NCBI GenBank assembly: GCA_026705465.1
Contig: JAPPAP010000039.1
Span: 121,660 to 185,659 of the forward strand
Length of the DNA: 64,000 nucleotides
Direction of reading: 5' to 3'
Source: a bacterium
Lineage (GTDB): Bacteria; Actinomycetota; Acidimicrobiia; Acidimicrobiales; Bin134
Part shown: positions 51,088 to 59,338 of the stretch, piece after piece
Numbering within the stretch: the first letter of the stretch is position 1
Layout of the letters: every line of letters begins with the position of its first letter
The notes under the pieces: generated by a model
Told to the model about the DNA's origin: nothing
The model's database searches: none
The model's input: only the letters and a program-made list of their open reading frames with translations
Position numbers and translations under genes: made by a program

Positions 51088-52302
51088 ATGACGCAGACCG
51101 TGGCGATCTTATCGCTGCACACGTCGCCGTTGACCCAACCCGGCGTGGGCGACAGCGGCGGCATGAACGTCTATGTGCGAGAGATGGCCGCGGCATTGGC
51201 CCACGCGGGCTGTGAGTGCCGTGTCTATGTGCGGCGGGACCGCCACGGCCTGCCTGATGAGGTGGCAATCGAACCGGGCGTGACCGTGGTCCATATTGAC
51301 GCCGGTCCTCCTGATTTGGGCAAAGAGGAGCTCGTTGAGGTGCTGGACCCGTTCGCCGATGGCGTGCTGGCCGATTTTCGGCAGCACCGGCGCCCCGATG
51401 TGATCCACGCCAACTACTGGCTTTCCGGGGTGGCTGGCCACCGGGTCAAGCACGCGGTAGAAGTGCCGCTGGCGGTGACCTTTCACACACTGGCCCGGGT
51501 GAAGGCGGCCACCGGCGACCCCGAGTCTGAACACCGGGCCCAGGCCGAGACCGAGGTGATCGGCTGCGCCGACGCGGTTATTGCTTCCTGCGAGCCGGAA
51601 GCCCAGCAACTTCGAGAGTTCTACGACGCTCCACCTGAGCGGATAGAGCTGGCTCCGCCGGGCGTGGAGCATGCGCTGTTCTCCCCGGGGGATCGCGATG
51701 GCGCCCGCACCGCCCTGGGATTGGGCCGGGGTCCGGTTTTGCTCTTCGTGGGCCGGGTTCAGCCCCTAAAGCGGCCTCTCGTCGCGGTTGAGACGCTGGC
51801 CTGTCTCGCTCGCGAGGACGTCCGCCTGCTGGTGGTTGGAGGGCCGAGTGGCACCGAGGGCGAGGTCGAGTATCAGCGCCTCCAAGACCGCATTGAGGCC
51901 TTGGGACTCGAGGACCAAGTGATCTTGGTCGCCCCCCGTCCCCACCACTGGTTGTCCACCTACTACCGGGCCGCGGACGTGGTTCTGGTTCCCAGCCGCA
52001 GCGAATCCTTCGGGCTGGTGGCTCTCGAAGCTGCGGCCAGCGGCACCCCGGTGGTGGCCGCTCCCGTAGGCGGTCTTCGCTCGATCGTGGAGCACGGCCG
52101 AACCGGATTTCTGGTGGACGATCCCACTGCCGAGGCGTTTGCTGCACAGGCGGCCACACTCATCGACAACCCGCTGCTGGCGGCCGAGACGGCTATGAAC
52201 GCGGCCGAGCGGGCCCGTTCGTATTCGTGGGCGGCCATGGCCCGCTCGTTGCGAGCCGTCTATCGAAGGGTTCAATCCCGAGTGCCCGTCTATTGCACAT
52301 GA
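51088..52302 (+). CDS. mshA: D-inositol-3-phosphate glycosyltransferase MshA (mycothiol synthesis)
   Basis: 404 residues of GT4 fold. The N-terminal LSLHTSPLTQPGVGDSGGMNVYV is the MshA signature that binds UDP-GlcNAc and inositol phosphate; HANYWLSGVAG follows near residue 107, and the C-terminal domain has FVGRVQPLKRP and PSRSESFGLVALEAAASGTPVVA, with the E-x7-E type motif. It transfers GlcNAc to inositol-3-phosphate, the first step of mycothiol. AGGAG lies upstream of the ATG. Its TGA lies in the first of three ATGA overlaps leading to the YbjN-like gene. Confidence 0.92.
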   Translation: MTQTVAILSLHTSPLTQPGVGDSGGMNVYVREMAAALAHAGCECRVYVRRDRHGLPDEVAIEPGVTVVHIDAGPPDLGKEELVEVLDPFADGVLADFRQHRRPDVIHANYWLSGVAGHRVKHAVEVPLAVTFHTLARVKAATGDPESEHRAQAETEVIGCADAVIASCEPEAQQLREFYDAPPERIELAPPGVEHALFSPGDRDGARTALGLGRGPVLLFVGRVQPLKRPLVAVETLACLAREDVRLLVVGGPSGTEGEVEYQRLQDRIEALGLEDQVILVAPRPHHWLSTYYRAADVVLVPSRSESFGLVALEAAASGTPVVAAPVGGLRSIVEHGRTGFLVDDPTAEAFAAQAATLIDNPLLAAETAMNAAERARSYSWAAMARSLRAVYRRVQSRVPVYCT

Positions 52303-52326
52303 CAAGGTTGTCGACCCACGACCTTG

Positions 52327-52354
52327 TCGACTGCACATGATCGACTACACATGA
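52327..52354 (+). repeat. 14-bp tandem duplication forming stepped start/stop overlaps
   Basis: TCGACTGCACATGA (52327-52340) is directly repeated with one mismatch at 52341-52354, and each copy ends in ATGA. With mshA's own CACATGA end at 52296-52302 this makes three ATGA junctions in a row: mshA to a 13-codon frame (52299-52340), to a 5-codon frame (52337-52354), to the YbjN-like gene (52351). A 7-bp inverted repeat (ACAAGGT/ACCTTGT, 52302-52327) lies in the first step. Confidence 0.75.
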
Positions 52355-52806
52355 TTCTGGGGGCCGACGAGTTGGCCGCGTTGGAGTCGGACATCGACGC
52401 CTGGTTGGACGATCAACTTCACACCAACCCCACCGTGTTGACCGTGGACCGGGGTGAGCCCGGCCAGCGCCGTTGGTACGTGCGGATGGTGGGGGAGGAG
52501 AAGACGGTGTCCACTGTCTGGTTCACGCTCGGACAGCGTCAACTGCATTGCGAGTGCCATTTCATGCCCGCACCCGAGGAAAACCAGGGCAGGCTCTATG
52601 AGTACCTGTTACGCCGCAACCGCGAGCTGACCGGCTTGCGCTTCGCCATCGGGATTGAGGATGCCGTGTTCTTGGTGACTGAACTGCCGGCCCACATGGT
52701 GACCGAAGCCGAGATCGATCGGCTCTTGGGATCGTTCTACGCTTACTCAGAGCGGTGGTTCCGCCCCTGCATGCGGATTGGCTATCAGACTCGGTTCAAG
52801 AATTAG
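52351..52806 (+). CDS. YbjN-domain protein
   Basis: 151 residues from ATG 52351. The fold resembles type III secretion chaperones: an N-terminal acidic helix, then a sheet with WYVRMVGEEKTVSTVWFTLGQRQLHCECHFMP, and a C-terminal helix near LLGSFYAYSERWF. In mycobacteria a YbjN-like gene also follows mshA, so the pairing is conserved; its function is not established. Its ATG overlaps a 5-codon minigene by four bases, not mshA itself, which is unusual. Confidence 0.82.
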   Translation: MILGADELAALESDIDAWLDDQLHTNPTVLTVDRGEPGQRRWYVRMVGEEKTVSTVWFTLGQRQLHCECHFMPAPEENQGRLYEYLLRRNRELTGLRFAIGIEDAVFLVTELPAHMVTEAEIDRLLGSFYAYSERWFRPCMRIGYQTRFKN

Positions 52807-52819
52807 TAACTTTAGGGAT

Positions 52820-52854
52820 ATTACATTGATTTCAATGTAATTGAAGTATATATT
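52820..52854 (+). promoter_or_regulatory. AT-rich promoter with overlapping perfect palindrome
   Basis: TTGATT (52826-52831), 17 bases, TATATT (52849-52854) is one of the best sigma-70-like promoters in the window. The -35 lies inside a perfect inverted repeat: arms ATTACATTGA and TCAATGTAAT (52820-52829, 52832-52841) with a 2-base centre. That arrangement is typical of a repressor operator. Local A+T is far above the surrounding DNA. Transcription would begin near 52861 and run straight into the terminator below. Confidence 0.6.
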
Positions 52855-52869
52855 GCCTGAGTGGTGCTC

Positions 52870-52920
52870 CTGGTCGGTGGGAGTGATCGGGGAAGTCGTC
52901 CCACCGACCAGAGTTTTTTT
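52870..52920 (+). terminator. Strong intrinsic terminator
   Basis: A perfect 13-bp stem (arms 52870-52882 and 52899-52911), 16-base loop, then AG and seven T. It ends the mshA-ybjN transcript and would also stop any RNA begun at the palindromic promoter just upstream after about 60 bases, before proC. Confidence 0.88.
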
Positions 52921-52931
52921 GCCAGAAACCG

Positions 52932-53753
52932 ATGGCAGCGGCCTGCTATAGCAGTGAGGTGGCGTTTCGACTGCAACTCATTGGCGGTGGCCGCATGGGC
53001 GAGGCTTTGCTCGGCGGTCTCCTGGCCAGAGGGTGGGCCCAGCCCGCCGAGCTGGCTGTCGTGGAGAAGGTCTCGGATCGGCGAGCTGAGCTGGCTGGCC
53101 GCTTCGACGAGGTGACGGTGACCGACCACCCCCTCGACCATGCTGATGCGGTGCTGGCCGTCAAGCCCGACGATGCCGCCTCGGCGGGGACCAGTCTCAA
53201 AGAAGCCGGCGTTGGCCGAGTACTCAGCATTGCCGCTGGGGTCACCACCGCGGCCCTGGAGGCCGTTCTCGGGGAGGGCGCCCGGGTGATTCGGGCTATG
53301 CCCAACACCCCGGCTCTGGTTGGCGAGGGCGCGGCCGCAATAGCTGCTGGCCGTTATGCCACCCATGAGGACCTGAATTGGGCCGGTGGCGTACTTGAGG
53401 CGGTGGGCACCGTGGTGGTGTGCGACGAGTCGATGCTGGACGCGGTGACCGGGCTCTCGGGCTCGGGGCCTGCCTACGTGTTCTGGTTGGCGGAGACCTT
53501 GATGGCCGCCGGTGTGGAGGTTGGTCTTCCCCTCGACATGGCCGATGCGCTCACTCGCCAGACTCTGCTGGGGGCAGCCCGGCTGCTAGCGGAGTCTGGC
53601 GAGCCCCCGGCTGATCTGCGGGCTGCGGTCGCCTCACCGGGAGGCACAACCGCCCGGGGAATCGCTGAGCTGGAAGCCCGTGAGACGGCCTTAGCGTTCA
53701 TTGCTGCGGTAGCTGCGGCGACGCAACGAAGCCGCGAACTCGGTAGTGGCTGA
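52932..53753 (+). CDS. proC: Pyrroline-5-carboxylate reductase
   Basis: 273 residues. LQLIGGGRMGEALLGGLL near residues 14-31 is the NADP-binding motif; AVKPDD, IRAMPNTPALVGEGA and the C-terminal LRAAVASPGGTTARGIAELE match ProC closely. It reduces pyrroline-5-carboxylate to proline. The ATG at 52932 has no clear Shine-Dalgarno; a GTG at 52959 would begin five codons before the motif and may be the true start. The BldC-like gene follows, as in mycobacteria. Confidence 0.93.
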   Translation: MAAACYSSEVAFRLQLIGGGRMGEALLGGLLARGWAQPAELAVVEKVSDRRAELAGRFDEVTVTDHPLDHADAVLAVKPDDAASAGTSLKEAGVGRVLSIAAGVTTAALEAVLGEGARVIRAMPNTPALVGEGAAAIAAGRYATHEDLNWAGGVLEAVGTVVVCDESMLDAVTGLSGSGPAYVFWLAETLMAAGVEVGLPLDMADALTRQTLLGAARLLAESGEPPADLRAAVASPGGTTARGIAELEARETALAFIAAVAAATQRSRELGSG

Positions 53754-53870
53754 GGGCGGCTGTAGATCGCCAATAACCAGGCATTTCCTCCGCTTGTCGT
53801 AGCGGGGTGGCACTCGACTACTGGTGTTGCGTAAGGTGAGCGGGGCACAGCGGAGTGAGGGGTTTGTGGC

Positions 53871-54065
53871 ATGGCCAAATCTGATGGGCGGGAAAGACTC
53901 ATGACCGTGGCAGAGGTTGCTGCCCTCATGAGAGTCTCAACAATGACGGTCTATCGGCTGATAAAAGCCCGTGACCTTCCTGCTGTGAGGATCGGCAAGT
54001 CGTATCGATTGCGAGAGGGCGACGTCGACCAATACTTGGCCAGCCGCTACACCCAGGCAGGCTGA
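53871..54065 (+). CDS. BldC-like/excisionase-type MerR-like DNA-binding protein
   Basis: 64 residues forming one winged helix: MTVAEVAALMRVSTMTVYRLIKARDLPAVRIGKSYRLREGDVDQYL. This is the short HTH_17/excisionase form that in actinobacteria includes BldC, and a similar gene follows proC in mycobacteria. It probably binds direct repeats cooperatively to control development or cell-cycle genes. The 117-base gap before it contains TAAGGT as a possible -10. The gene is far smaller than its neighbours but codon use matches them. Confidence 0.88.
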   Translation: MAKSDGRERLMTVAEVAALMRVSTMTVYRLIKARDLPAVRIGKSYRLREGDVDQYLASRYTQAG

Positions 54066-54105
54066 CTCTGCCACTGCCTCTTGGCCTCAACAAGGTGGTG
54101 GCCAA

Positions 54106-54963
54106 GTGATGACGTTGCGGTACGACACCATCTCGTTCCTTTCCGACTACGGGCTGGGCGATGAGTTTGTTGGGGTAGTGAAGTCGGTCATCCGCTCCAT
54201 CGCCCCTGAGGTGGCGGTGGTGGACGTGACCCACGACGTCGCTCCCCACGACGTGAGGGCGGGAGGCTTGGCTCTGGCCCGCAGCGCCCAGTACCTCGTC
54301 CCTGGGGTCGTGCTGGCGGTGGTCGACCCCGGCGTGGGCGGCAATCGGCGGGCGGTAGCGGTGGAGGTGGGCGACGGCGCCTCGGTGCTGGTCGGCCCCG
54401 ACAACGGTCTGCTGGCCCCGGCGGTGGCCATGGTGGGCGGCGCCTCTCGAGCGGTTGAGCTCACTGCTGAGCACTATCACCTTCAATCTCCCGGGCCGAC
54501 GTTTGCCGGCCGCGATGTGTTCGCCCCTGCTGCCGCTCACCTGTGCTTGGGCACCGACCTCGAAGATCTGGGGACGCCGCTCCCGGTGCATTCGCTTACT
54601 CCCGGCGTGGTGCCGGTCAGCCGAGTCGAGGGCGAGCGAGTGTTTGCCGAGGTGTTGTGGGTTGATCGCTTCGGCAATATGCAGCTCAACCTGGACCCGG
54701 CCGAAATCGAGTTGTTCGGCCCGGCCCTTCGGCTCACTGCCGGCGACGTTGGCCGCAACGTCCGTCGAGTCAACAGCTACAGCGATCTGGACAGTGGCGA
54801 ATTAGGGGTGCTGGTAGACTCCTATGGCTTGGTGGCCGTCGCCGTCAACCGGGGATCAGCTGCTTTGGAGTTGAGCTGTATGGAGGGAGATTCGATCACC
54901 GTTGAGCTCGGAGGTTCGGCATCGACCACCCCCGTCCAGCTGCAACCCAAACGATCGGATTAA
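54106..54963 (+). CDS. S-adenosyl-L-methionine hydrolase (DUF62 / SAM hydroxide adenosyltransferase)
   Basis: 285 residues. ISFLSDYGLGDEFVGVVKSVI at the start, DVTHDVAPHDVRAGGLAL, VVDPGVGG and GPDNGLL are the conserved pieces of the DUF62 family; the Asp in SDYG and the His/Asp in THDV match the catalytic region that activates water or hydroxide. It hydrolyses SAM to adenosine and methionine. Chlorinases and fluorinases share the fold but have inserted loops not seen here. GTGATGACG gives two start options (54106 and 3 bases later). Confidence 0.88.
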   Translation: MMTLRYDTISFLSDYGLGDEFVGVVKSVIRSIAPEVAVVDVTHDVAPHDVRAGGLALARSAQYLVPGVVLAVVDPGVGGNRRAVAVEVGDGASVLVGPDNGLLAPAVAMVGGASRAVELTAEHYHLQSPGPTFAGRDVFAPAAAHLCLGTDLEDLGTPLPVHSLTPGVVPVSRVEGERVFAEVLWVDRFGNMQLNLDPAEIELFGPALRLTAGDVGRNVRRVNSYSDLDSGELGVLVDSYGLVAVAVNRGSAALELSCMEGDSITVELGGSASTTPVQLQPKRSD

Positions 54964-54968
54964 TTGGC

Positions 54969-55058
54969 ATGAGACCGGGTACGACCATCGCCATCGCCAT
55001 CTTGTTGTCGGCCATTCTCATTGCCGCGGTCGTCCAGCTGTTTGTGTTGGCCCGCTAG
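54969..55058 (+). CDS. Tiny single-helix membrane peptide (29 residues)
   Basis: ATG 54969 to TAG 55058. The product is three short parts: MRPGTT, a 20-residue hydrophobic helix (IAIAILLSAILIAAVVQLF), and VLAR. The positive residues on both sides make the orientation open. It lies 5 bases after the SAM hydrolase and 6 before the siroheme gene on the same strand, so it is probably translated with them. No family is recognised; no clear Shine-Dalgarno is seen. Confidence 0.55.
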   Translation: MRPGTTIAIAILLSAILIAAVVQLFVLAR

Positions 55059-55064
55059 TCGCCC

Positions 55065-55694
55065 ATGCCCGTCGACGAAGTTCTCTATCCGGTGAACCTC
55101 CGGGTTCGCGGCCACCGCTGCCTGGTGGTGGGAGGAGGCCAGGTGGCGCTGGCCAAGGTGGACGGGCTGCTGGAAGCCGGGGCGCTGGTGGATGTGGTCG
55201 CCCCCGACGTGATTCCCGAATTGGAAGCCCTCCCCGGGGTCACCGTGCATCGCCGCGCCTATCGCTCCGGTGAGGTTAGGGGCTACCGGCTGGTGGTGGC
55301 GGCCACTGGCTGCCAAGAGGTGAACGCCGAGGTTTTTCGTGACGGCGAGTCGGCTGGCGTATGGGTCAACAGCGCGGATGATCCTGAGAATTGCTCGTTC
55401 ACTCTGCCCAGCAAACTGCGTCGAGGGCCGCTGATGGTCACCTGTTCCACAGGGGGTCACAGTCCGGCTTTGTCGCGCTGGCTCCGCCAGCGCTTGGAAG
55501 CAGAGATCGGCCCAGAATACGAGACCCTGTTATGCCTGCTCAGCGAGGCGCGAGAACAGATTCGAACAACGGGGATGCACACCGAGGACCGGGCTTGGCA
55601 AGATGTACTGGATTCGGGAATGCTGGAGTTGATCCGCTCCGGCGAAACCGGACGGGCAAAAGAGATGATCGACCAGCTGGTCGACAACCCCTGA
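55065..55694 (+). CDS. Precorrin-2 dehydrogenase/sirohydrochlorin ferrochelatase-like (CysG N-domain/Met8p)
   Basis: 209 residues. YPVNLRVRGHRCLVVGGGQVALAKVDGLLEAGA gives the NAD-binding fold; NSADDPENCSFTLPSKLRRGPLMVTCSTGGHSPALSRWLR has the conserved Asn/Asp/Ser region with the catalytic aspartate (DDPENC). It converts precorrin-2 to sirohydrochlorin, and possibly chelates iron. It is immediately followed by hemA, and with the cobA domain downstream provides a siroheme branch. Confidence 0.92.
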   Translation: MPVDEVLYPVNLRVRGHRCLVVGGGQVALAKVDGLLEAGALVDVVAPDVIPELEALPGVTVHRRAYRSGEVRGYRLVVAATGCQEVNAEVFRDGESAGVWVNSADDPENCSFTLPSKLRRGPLMVTCSTGGHSPALSRWLRQRLEAEIGPEYETLLCLLSEAREQIRTTGMHTEDRAWQDVLDSGMLELIRSGETGRAKEMIDQLVDNP

Positions 55695-55701
55695 TGAACC
55701 T

Positions 55702-56952
55702 GTGTCAGTACTTGCGATAGGCCTCAACCACCGAACGGCACCGCTCGGTTTGCTGGAGCGGATGACCATCGACGATTCCAGCCTGCCCAAGGCGTTGGGC
55801 GACCTCATCGGCCGCGAGCACCTATCCGAAGCCGTGGTGTTGTCCACCTGCAACCGCATCGAGGTCTACGTTTTCGCCGAAACCTTCCACGGGGCATTCC
55901 AGAACGTGCGGGATTTTCTGTCCGAGACCGCCCATGTGCCCCCTGAACAATTCAGTGATGCCCTCTACGCCCACTACGAGGCTGACGCCGTGTCGCACTT
56001 GTTCTCGGTGGCCTGCGGCTTGGACTCCGCTGTGCTCGGCGAGCACGAGATCCAAGGCCAGGTGAAGAGCGCATGGGAGACAGCTCGGCTGGAGGGCACC
56101 TGCGGCTCTTCGCTGAGCACCCTTTTCCGCCACGCAGTGGAAGTAGGCAAGCGGGCTCGCACCGAGACCGGTATCTCCCGCCACATCACCTCGGTTTCCC
56201 ACGCCGCAGTGGCTTTAGCCGCTGAGCGGTTGGAGGGGCTGGCCGGCCGCCGGCTGATGGTGCTCGGCGCCGGTGACATGGGCGAGGGAATGGCCACCAG
56301 TCTGGCCCGCAGCGGGGCGGCCGAGGTTGTCGTGGCCAATCGCACCACCGGTCGGGCTGCGGAGTTGGCCGAGCGCATCGGGGGCCGGGCTGTGGGCCTC
56401 GGCGAGATTGCTGCCGAGTTGGCGGCTGTGGATGTTCTCTTGACCTCGACGGGGGCATCGTCGCTGATTTTGGAGCATTGCGATGTGGCCGAGATCATGG
56501 CCCAGAGGGGCAATCGTCCCCTGCTGATCGTTGACGTTGCCGTGCCCCGCGACGTGGACCCCAGGGCCGGCGACCTGGACGGGGTGACGCTGCTGGACAT
56601 GGACGATTTGCGGGCCTTCGCCGATCGCGGCCTGCGGGAGCGCCGGGCCGAGTTGGAGCGGGTCCGCGACATCATCGGCCACGAGCTGAACCGCTATCTG
56701 GACCACAGCTCAGCCCGGGAGGCGGCACCGCTGATCGCCGCATTCCGGACCCGGGCCGAGGTCTTGCGCAAAGAGGAGTTGGATCGCCACGCCGCCGGGC
56801 TGTCTCCTGCGGAGCGGGAGGCAGTGGAGGCGGCCACTCGGGGGCTGGTGGGCAAGCTCCTGCACGAGCCCACCGTCAGGTTGAAGGACGCGGCCGGTTC
56901 GCCGCGGGGCGACCGTCTGGCTGAAGCGCTTCGGGACCTATTTGACCTCTAG
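55702..56952 (+). CDS. hemA: Glutamyl-tRNA reductase
   Basis: 416 residues from GTG 55702. GLNHRTAPLGLLERM, VVLSTCNRIEVY with the catalytic cysteine near residue 51, VLGEHEIQGQVK near 113, and the NADPH-binding VLGAGDMGEGMA near 190 are all present, as is the C-terminal dimerisation helix. It reduces glutamyl-tRNA to glutamate-1-semialdehyde, the first committed step of C5-pathway tetrapyrrole synthesis; hemL further on does the next step. Confidence 0.95.
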   Translation: MSVLAIGLNHRTAPLGLLERMTIDDSSLPKALGDLIGREHLSEAVVLSTCNRIEVYVFAETFHGAFQNVRDFLSETAHVPPEQFSDALYAHYEADAVSHLFSVACGLDSAVLGEHEIQGQVKSAWETARLEGTCGSSLSTLFRHAVEVGKRARTETGISRHITSVSHAAVALAAERLEGLAGRRLMVLGAGDMGEGMATSLARSGAAEVVVANRTTGRAAELAERIGGRAVGLGEIAAELAAVDVLLTSTGASSLILEHCDVAEIMAQRGNRPLLIVDVAVPRDVDPRAGDLDGVTLLDMDDLRAFADRGLRERRAELERVRDIIGHELNRYLDHSSAREAAPLIAAFRTRAEVLRKEELDRHAAGLSPAEREAVEAATRGLVGKLLHEPTVRLKDAAGSPRGDRLAEALRDLFDL

Positions 56953-56971
56953 GGTCTCTAAAATCGTCCCT

Positions 56972-57832
56972 ATGCTGCGCGCCGCCACCCGAGGCAGCGC
57001 CTTGGCCCGTTGGCAGACCGCCCACATCACTGAGCTGCTGGGCCGCACCGCTGACGTCGAGCCGCTTCTGGTAACCACCGCGGGCGACCGTGAGCCCGAA
57101 TCGCCGATCTCAGCCATTGGCGGCAAGGGAGTGTTCGCCAAAGAAGTGCAAGCTGCTGTGCTTGACGGGCGGGCCGACTTTGCCGTGCACTCGGCCAAAG
57201 ACTTGCCTGCCGCTATCCCCGATGGCTTGGTGTTGGCCGCCGTACCCCGCCGCGCCGATCCCCGAGACGTGCTGGTGGGCTGTCGGCTGTCCGATCTGCC
57301 CGAGGGCGGGTTGGTGGCCACGGGATCAGCCCGCCGCCGGGTCCAGCTTCGTGAGCTCCGTCCTGATCTGCGGTTCGCCGAGCTGCGGGGCAATATCGGT
57401 ACCCGACTGGCCAAGGCTGCCGACTTCGATGCGGTGGTGATGGCCAAGGCCGCGTTAGACCGCCTGGGCGAGAGTCCGCCGGTCGTCGATGTCCTGAGTT
57501 GCGAGACCATGGTTCCTCAAGTTGGTCAGGGGGCCCTGGCAGTGGAATGCCGCGCCGAAGACGACCGCATTAGCTCCCTGCTGGCCGCCATCCAAGACCC
57601 GGTCACCCGCCGGGAAGTGGATGCCGAGCGAGCCTTTCTGGCCACTCTGGGCGGCGACTGCACCCTGCCCGCTGGCGCCCACGCCCATATCGAGGGCGAC
57701 ACGTTGGTTATGCGGGCCGTGCTGGCCGACGGCCTCGACGGTCGGTGTCACACCGTGGTTGGCGAAGGCCAGGATGGGGAGGCCCTAGGACGGGACTTGG
57801 CCCGCCAATTGCTGGATACGGTGGCCTGGTGA
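56972..57832 (+). CDS. hemC: Porphobilinogen deaminase (hydroxymethylbilane synthase)
   Basis: 286 residues from ATG 56972. RAATRGSALARWQ at the start, AVHSAKDLP near residue 75, GSARRRVQLRELRPDLRF near 117, LRGNIGTRL, and LGGDCTLPAGAHA with the dipyrromethane-cofactor cysteine near 230. It links four porphobilinogens into hydroxymethylbilane. It follows hemA after 19 bases and overlaps the next gene (GTGA). Confidence 0.95.
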   Translation: MLRAATRGSALARWQTAHITELLGRTADVEPLLVTTAGDREPESPISAIGGKGVFAKEVQAAVLDGRADFAVHSAKDLPAAIPDGLVLAAVPRRADPRDVLVGCRLSDLPEGGLVATGSARRRVQLRELRPDLRFAELRGNIGTRLAKAADFDAVVMAKAALDRLGESPPVVDVLSCETMVPQVGQGALAVECRAEDDRISSLLAAIQDPVTRREVDAERAFLATLGGDCTLPAGAHAHIEGDTLVMRAVLADGLDGRCHTVVGEGQDGEALGRDLARQLLDTVAW

Positions 57833-59292
57833 CCGTCTATCTGGTCGGCGCTGGGCCCGGGGATCCCGCTCTTTTGACCTTGAGGGGGGCCGAGGTTCTC
57901 GCCGGAGCCGATGTGGTGATCTACGACCGGCTGTCGGTGACCTCGTTGCTCGACTTGGCCCCGCCCGACGCCGAGCGCATCTCGGTGGGCAAGCAGCCCG
58001 GTGGGCCTCGCACTTCCCAAGAGGACATCAACGCCCTGCTAGTGGCCCGAGGCCGGGCCGGACAGCAGGTGGTACGGCTCAAAGGCGGCGACCCCTTCGT
58101 GTTCGCACGCGGCGGTGAGGAGGCCGCCGCCCTGGCCGCAGCCGGGATCGCCTTTGAAGTTGTCCCCGGCATCACCTCGGCGGTGGCTGTTCCCGCCTAT
58201 GCAGGGATTCCCGTGACCATGCGGTATTCCTCCACCTCGTTCACGGTGGTCACCGGCCATGAGGATCCGGCCAAGGGAGAGGGGTCGGTCAACTGGGAGG
58301 CGGTTTCCGCTCTGGGCGGCACGGTAGTGGTGCTCATGGGTGCGGCCCGCTGCCGCACCATCTGCGACCGGCTGATCGCGGCGGGCATGGCGCCCGACAC
58401 CCCGGCTGCCGCCGTGCAATGGGGCACTCGCCCCCATCAGCGCACGCTGCGGGCCACCCTGTCCACCCTGGCCGACACAGACCCTCAGCCGCCCGCCACC
58501 ATCGTGATTGGCGAGGTAGCGGCGGCCGATCTGGCTTGGTTTGAGAACCGGCCTCTGTTCGGCCGCCGCATTGTGGTGACGCGGGCTCAGCCCCAAGCCG
58601 CCGCCCTGGCCGCCGAGCTTCTACGTCGGGGGGCCGAGGCCATTGAGCTTCCGTCCATCGCCTTTGAGCCCCCTGGAGATCTTGACCGACTAGTGAGGGC
58701 CGCCGACGAGGTTGGGCGCTACGACTGGGTGATTTTCACCTCTCCCACCGGAGTGGCCCGGTTATTCGAGCACTTGCGGGATGCCCGCAGCCTCGGAGGA
58801 GTGCGAGTGGCCGCCATCGGCCCAGGTACTGCCGCCGCGCTGGCTGACCGCAACGTCGTTGCCGACCTTATTCCCGAGCAGTATGTGGCCGAAGCCCTGC
58901 TGGAGGCTCTGTCTGGTGAGGTTGGACCCGACGGGGCGGGACGGGTGCTCATTCCCCGAGCCGAGACGGCCCGCGATGTGCTGCCCGATGGTCTGGCCGC
59001 TATGGGCTGGGATGTGGACGTGGTTCCTGCCTATCGAACCGTGGCTCCCGGCGCCGATCCTGCGGCCGCCGCCCTGCTCGCTGATGCCGAGGTCATCACT
59101 TTCACTTCGTCGTCCACCGTGAACAACTTTGTGGACATGTACGGTGCCGACGCGGTGCCCGAGGTGGTGGCCAGCATCGGCCCCATCACCACCACCGCTG
59201 CCCGCGACCGGGGCCTTGAGGTGGCCATCGAGGCCACCGAGCACACCATGCCCGGCCTGATTGCCGCCCTCGAGGCTTTCTTCACCCGCTGA
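57829..59292 (+). CDS. cobA-hemD: Uroporphyrinogen-III methyltransferase / uroporphyrinogen-III synthase fusion
   Basis: 487 residues. Residues 1-245 are the SAM-dependent methyltransferase CobA/SumT (VYLVGAGPGDPALLTLRGAEVL, VVRLKGGDPFVFARGGEE, VPGITSAVAVPAYAGIPVT). Residues about 250-487 are HemD (RRIVVTRAQPQAAALAAELLRRGAEAIELP; VIFTSPTGVARL; ITFTSSSTVNNF). One product therefore cyclises hydroxymethylbilane and methylates uroporphyrinogen III toward precorrin-2. The GTG start overlaps the hemC stop. The fusion is common in actinobacteria. Confidence 0.94.
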   Translation: MTVYLVGAGPGDPALLTLRGAEVLAGADVVIYDRLSVTSLLDLAPPDAERISVGKQPGGPRTSQEDINALLVARGRAGQQVVRLKGGDPFVFARGGEEAAALAAAGIAFEVVPGITSAVAVPAYAGIPVTMRYSSTSFTVVTGHEDPAKGEGSVNWEAVSALGGTVVVLMGAARCRTICDRLIAAGMAPDTPAAAVQWGTRPHQRTLRATLSTLADTDPQPPATIVIGEVAAADLAWFENRPLFGRRIVVTRAQPQAAALAAELLRRGAEAIELPSIAFEPPGDLDRLVRAADEVGRYDWVIFTSPTGVARLFEHLRDARSLGGVRVAAIGPGTAAALADRNVVADLIPEQYVAEALLEALSGEVGPDGAGRVLIPRAETARDVLPDGLAAMGWDVDVVPAYRTVAPGADPAAAALLADAEVITFTSSSTVNNFVDMYGADAVPEVVASIGPITTTAARDRGLEVAIEATEHTMPGLIAALEAFFTR

Positions 59293-59338
59293 GTTCTCGC
59301 TGCCGAATTGGAAGAACTCAATAACTACGATCGCGGGG

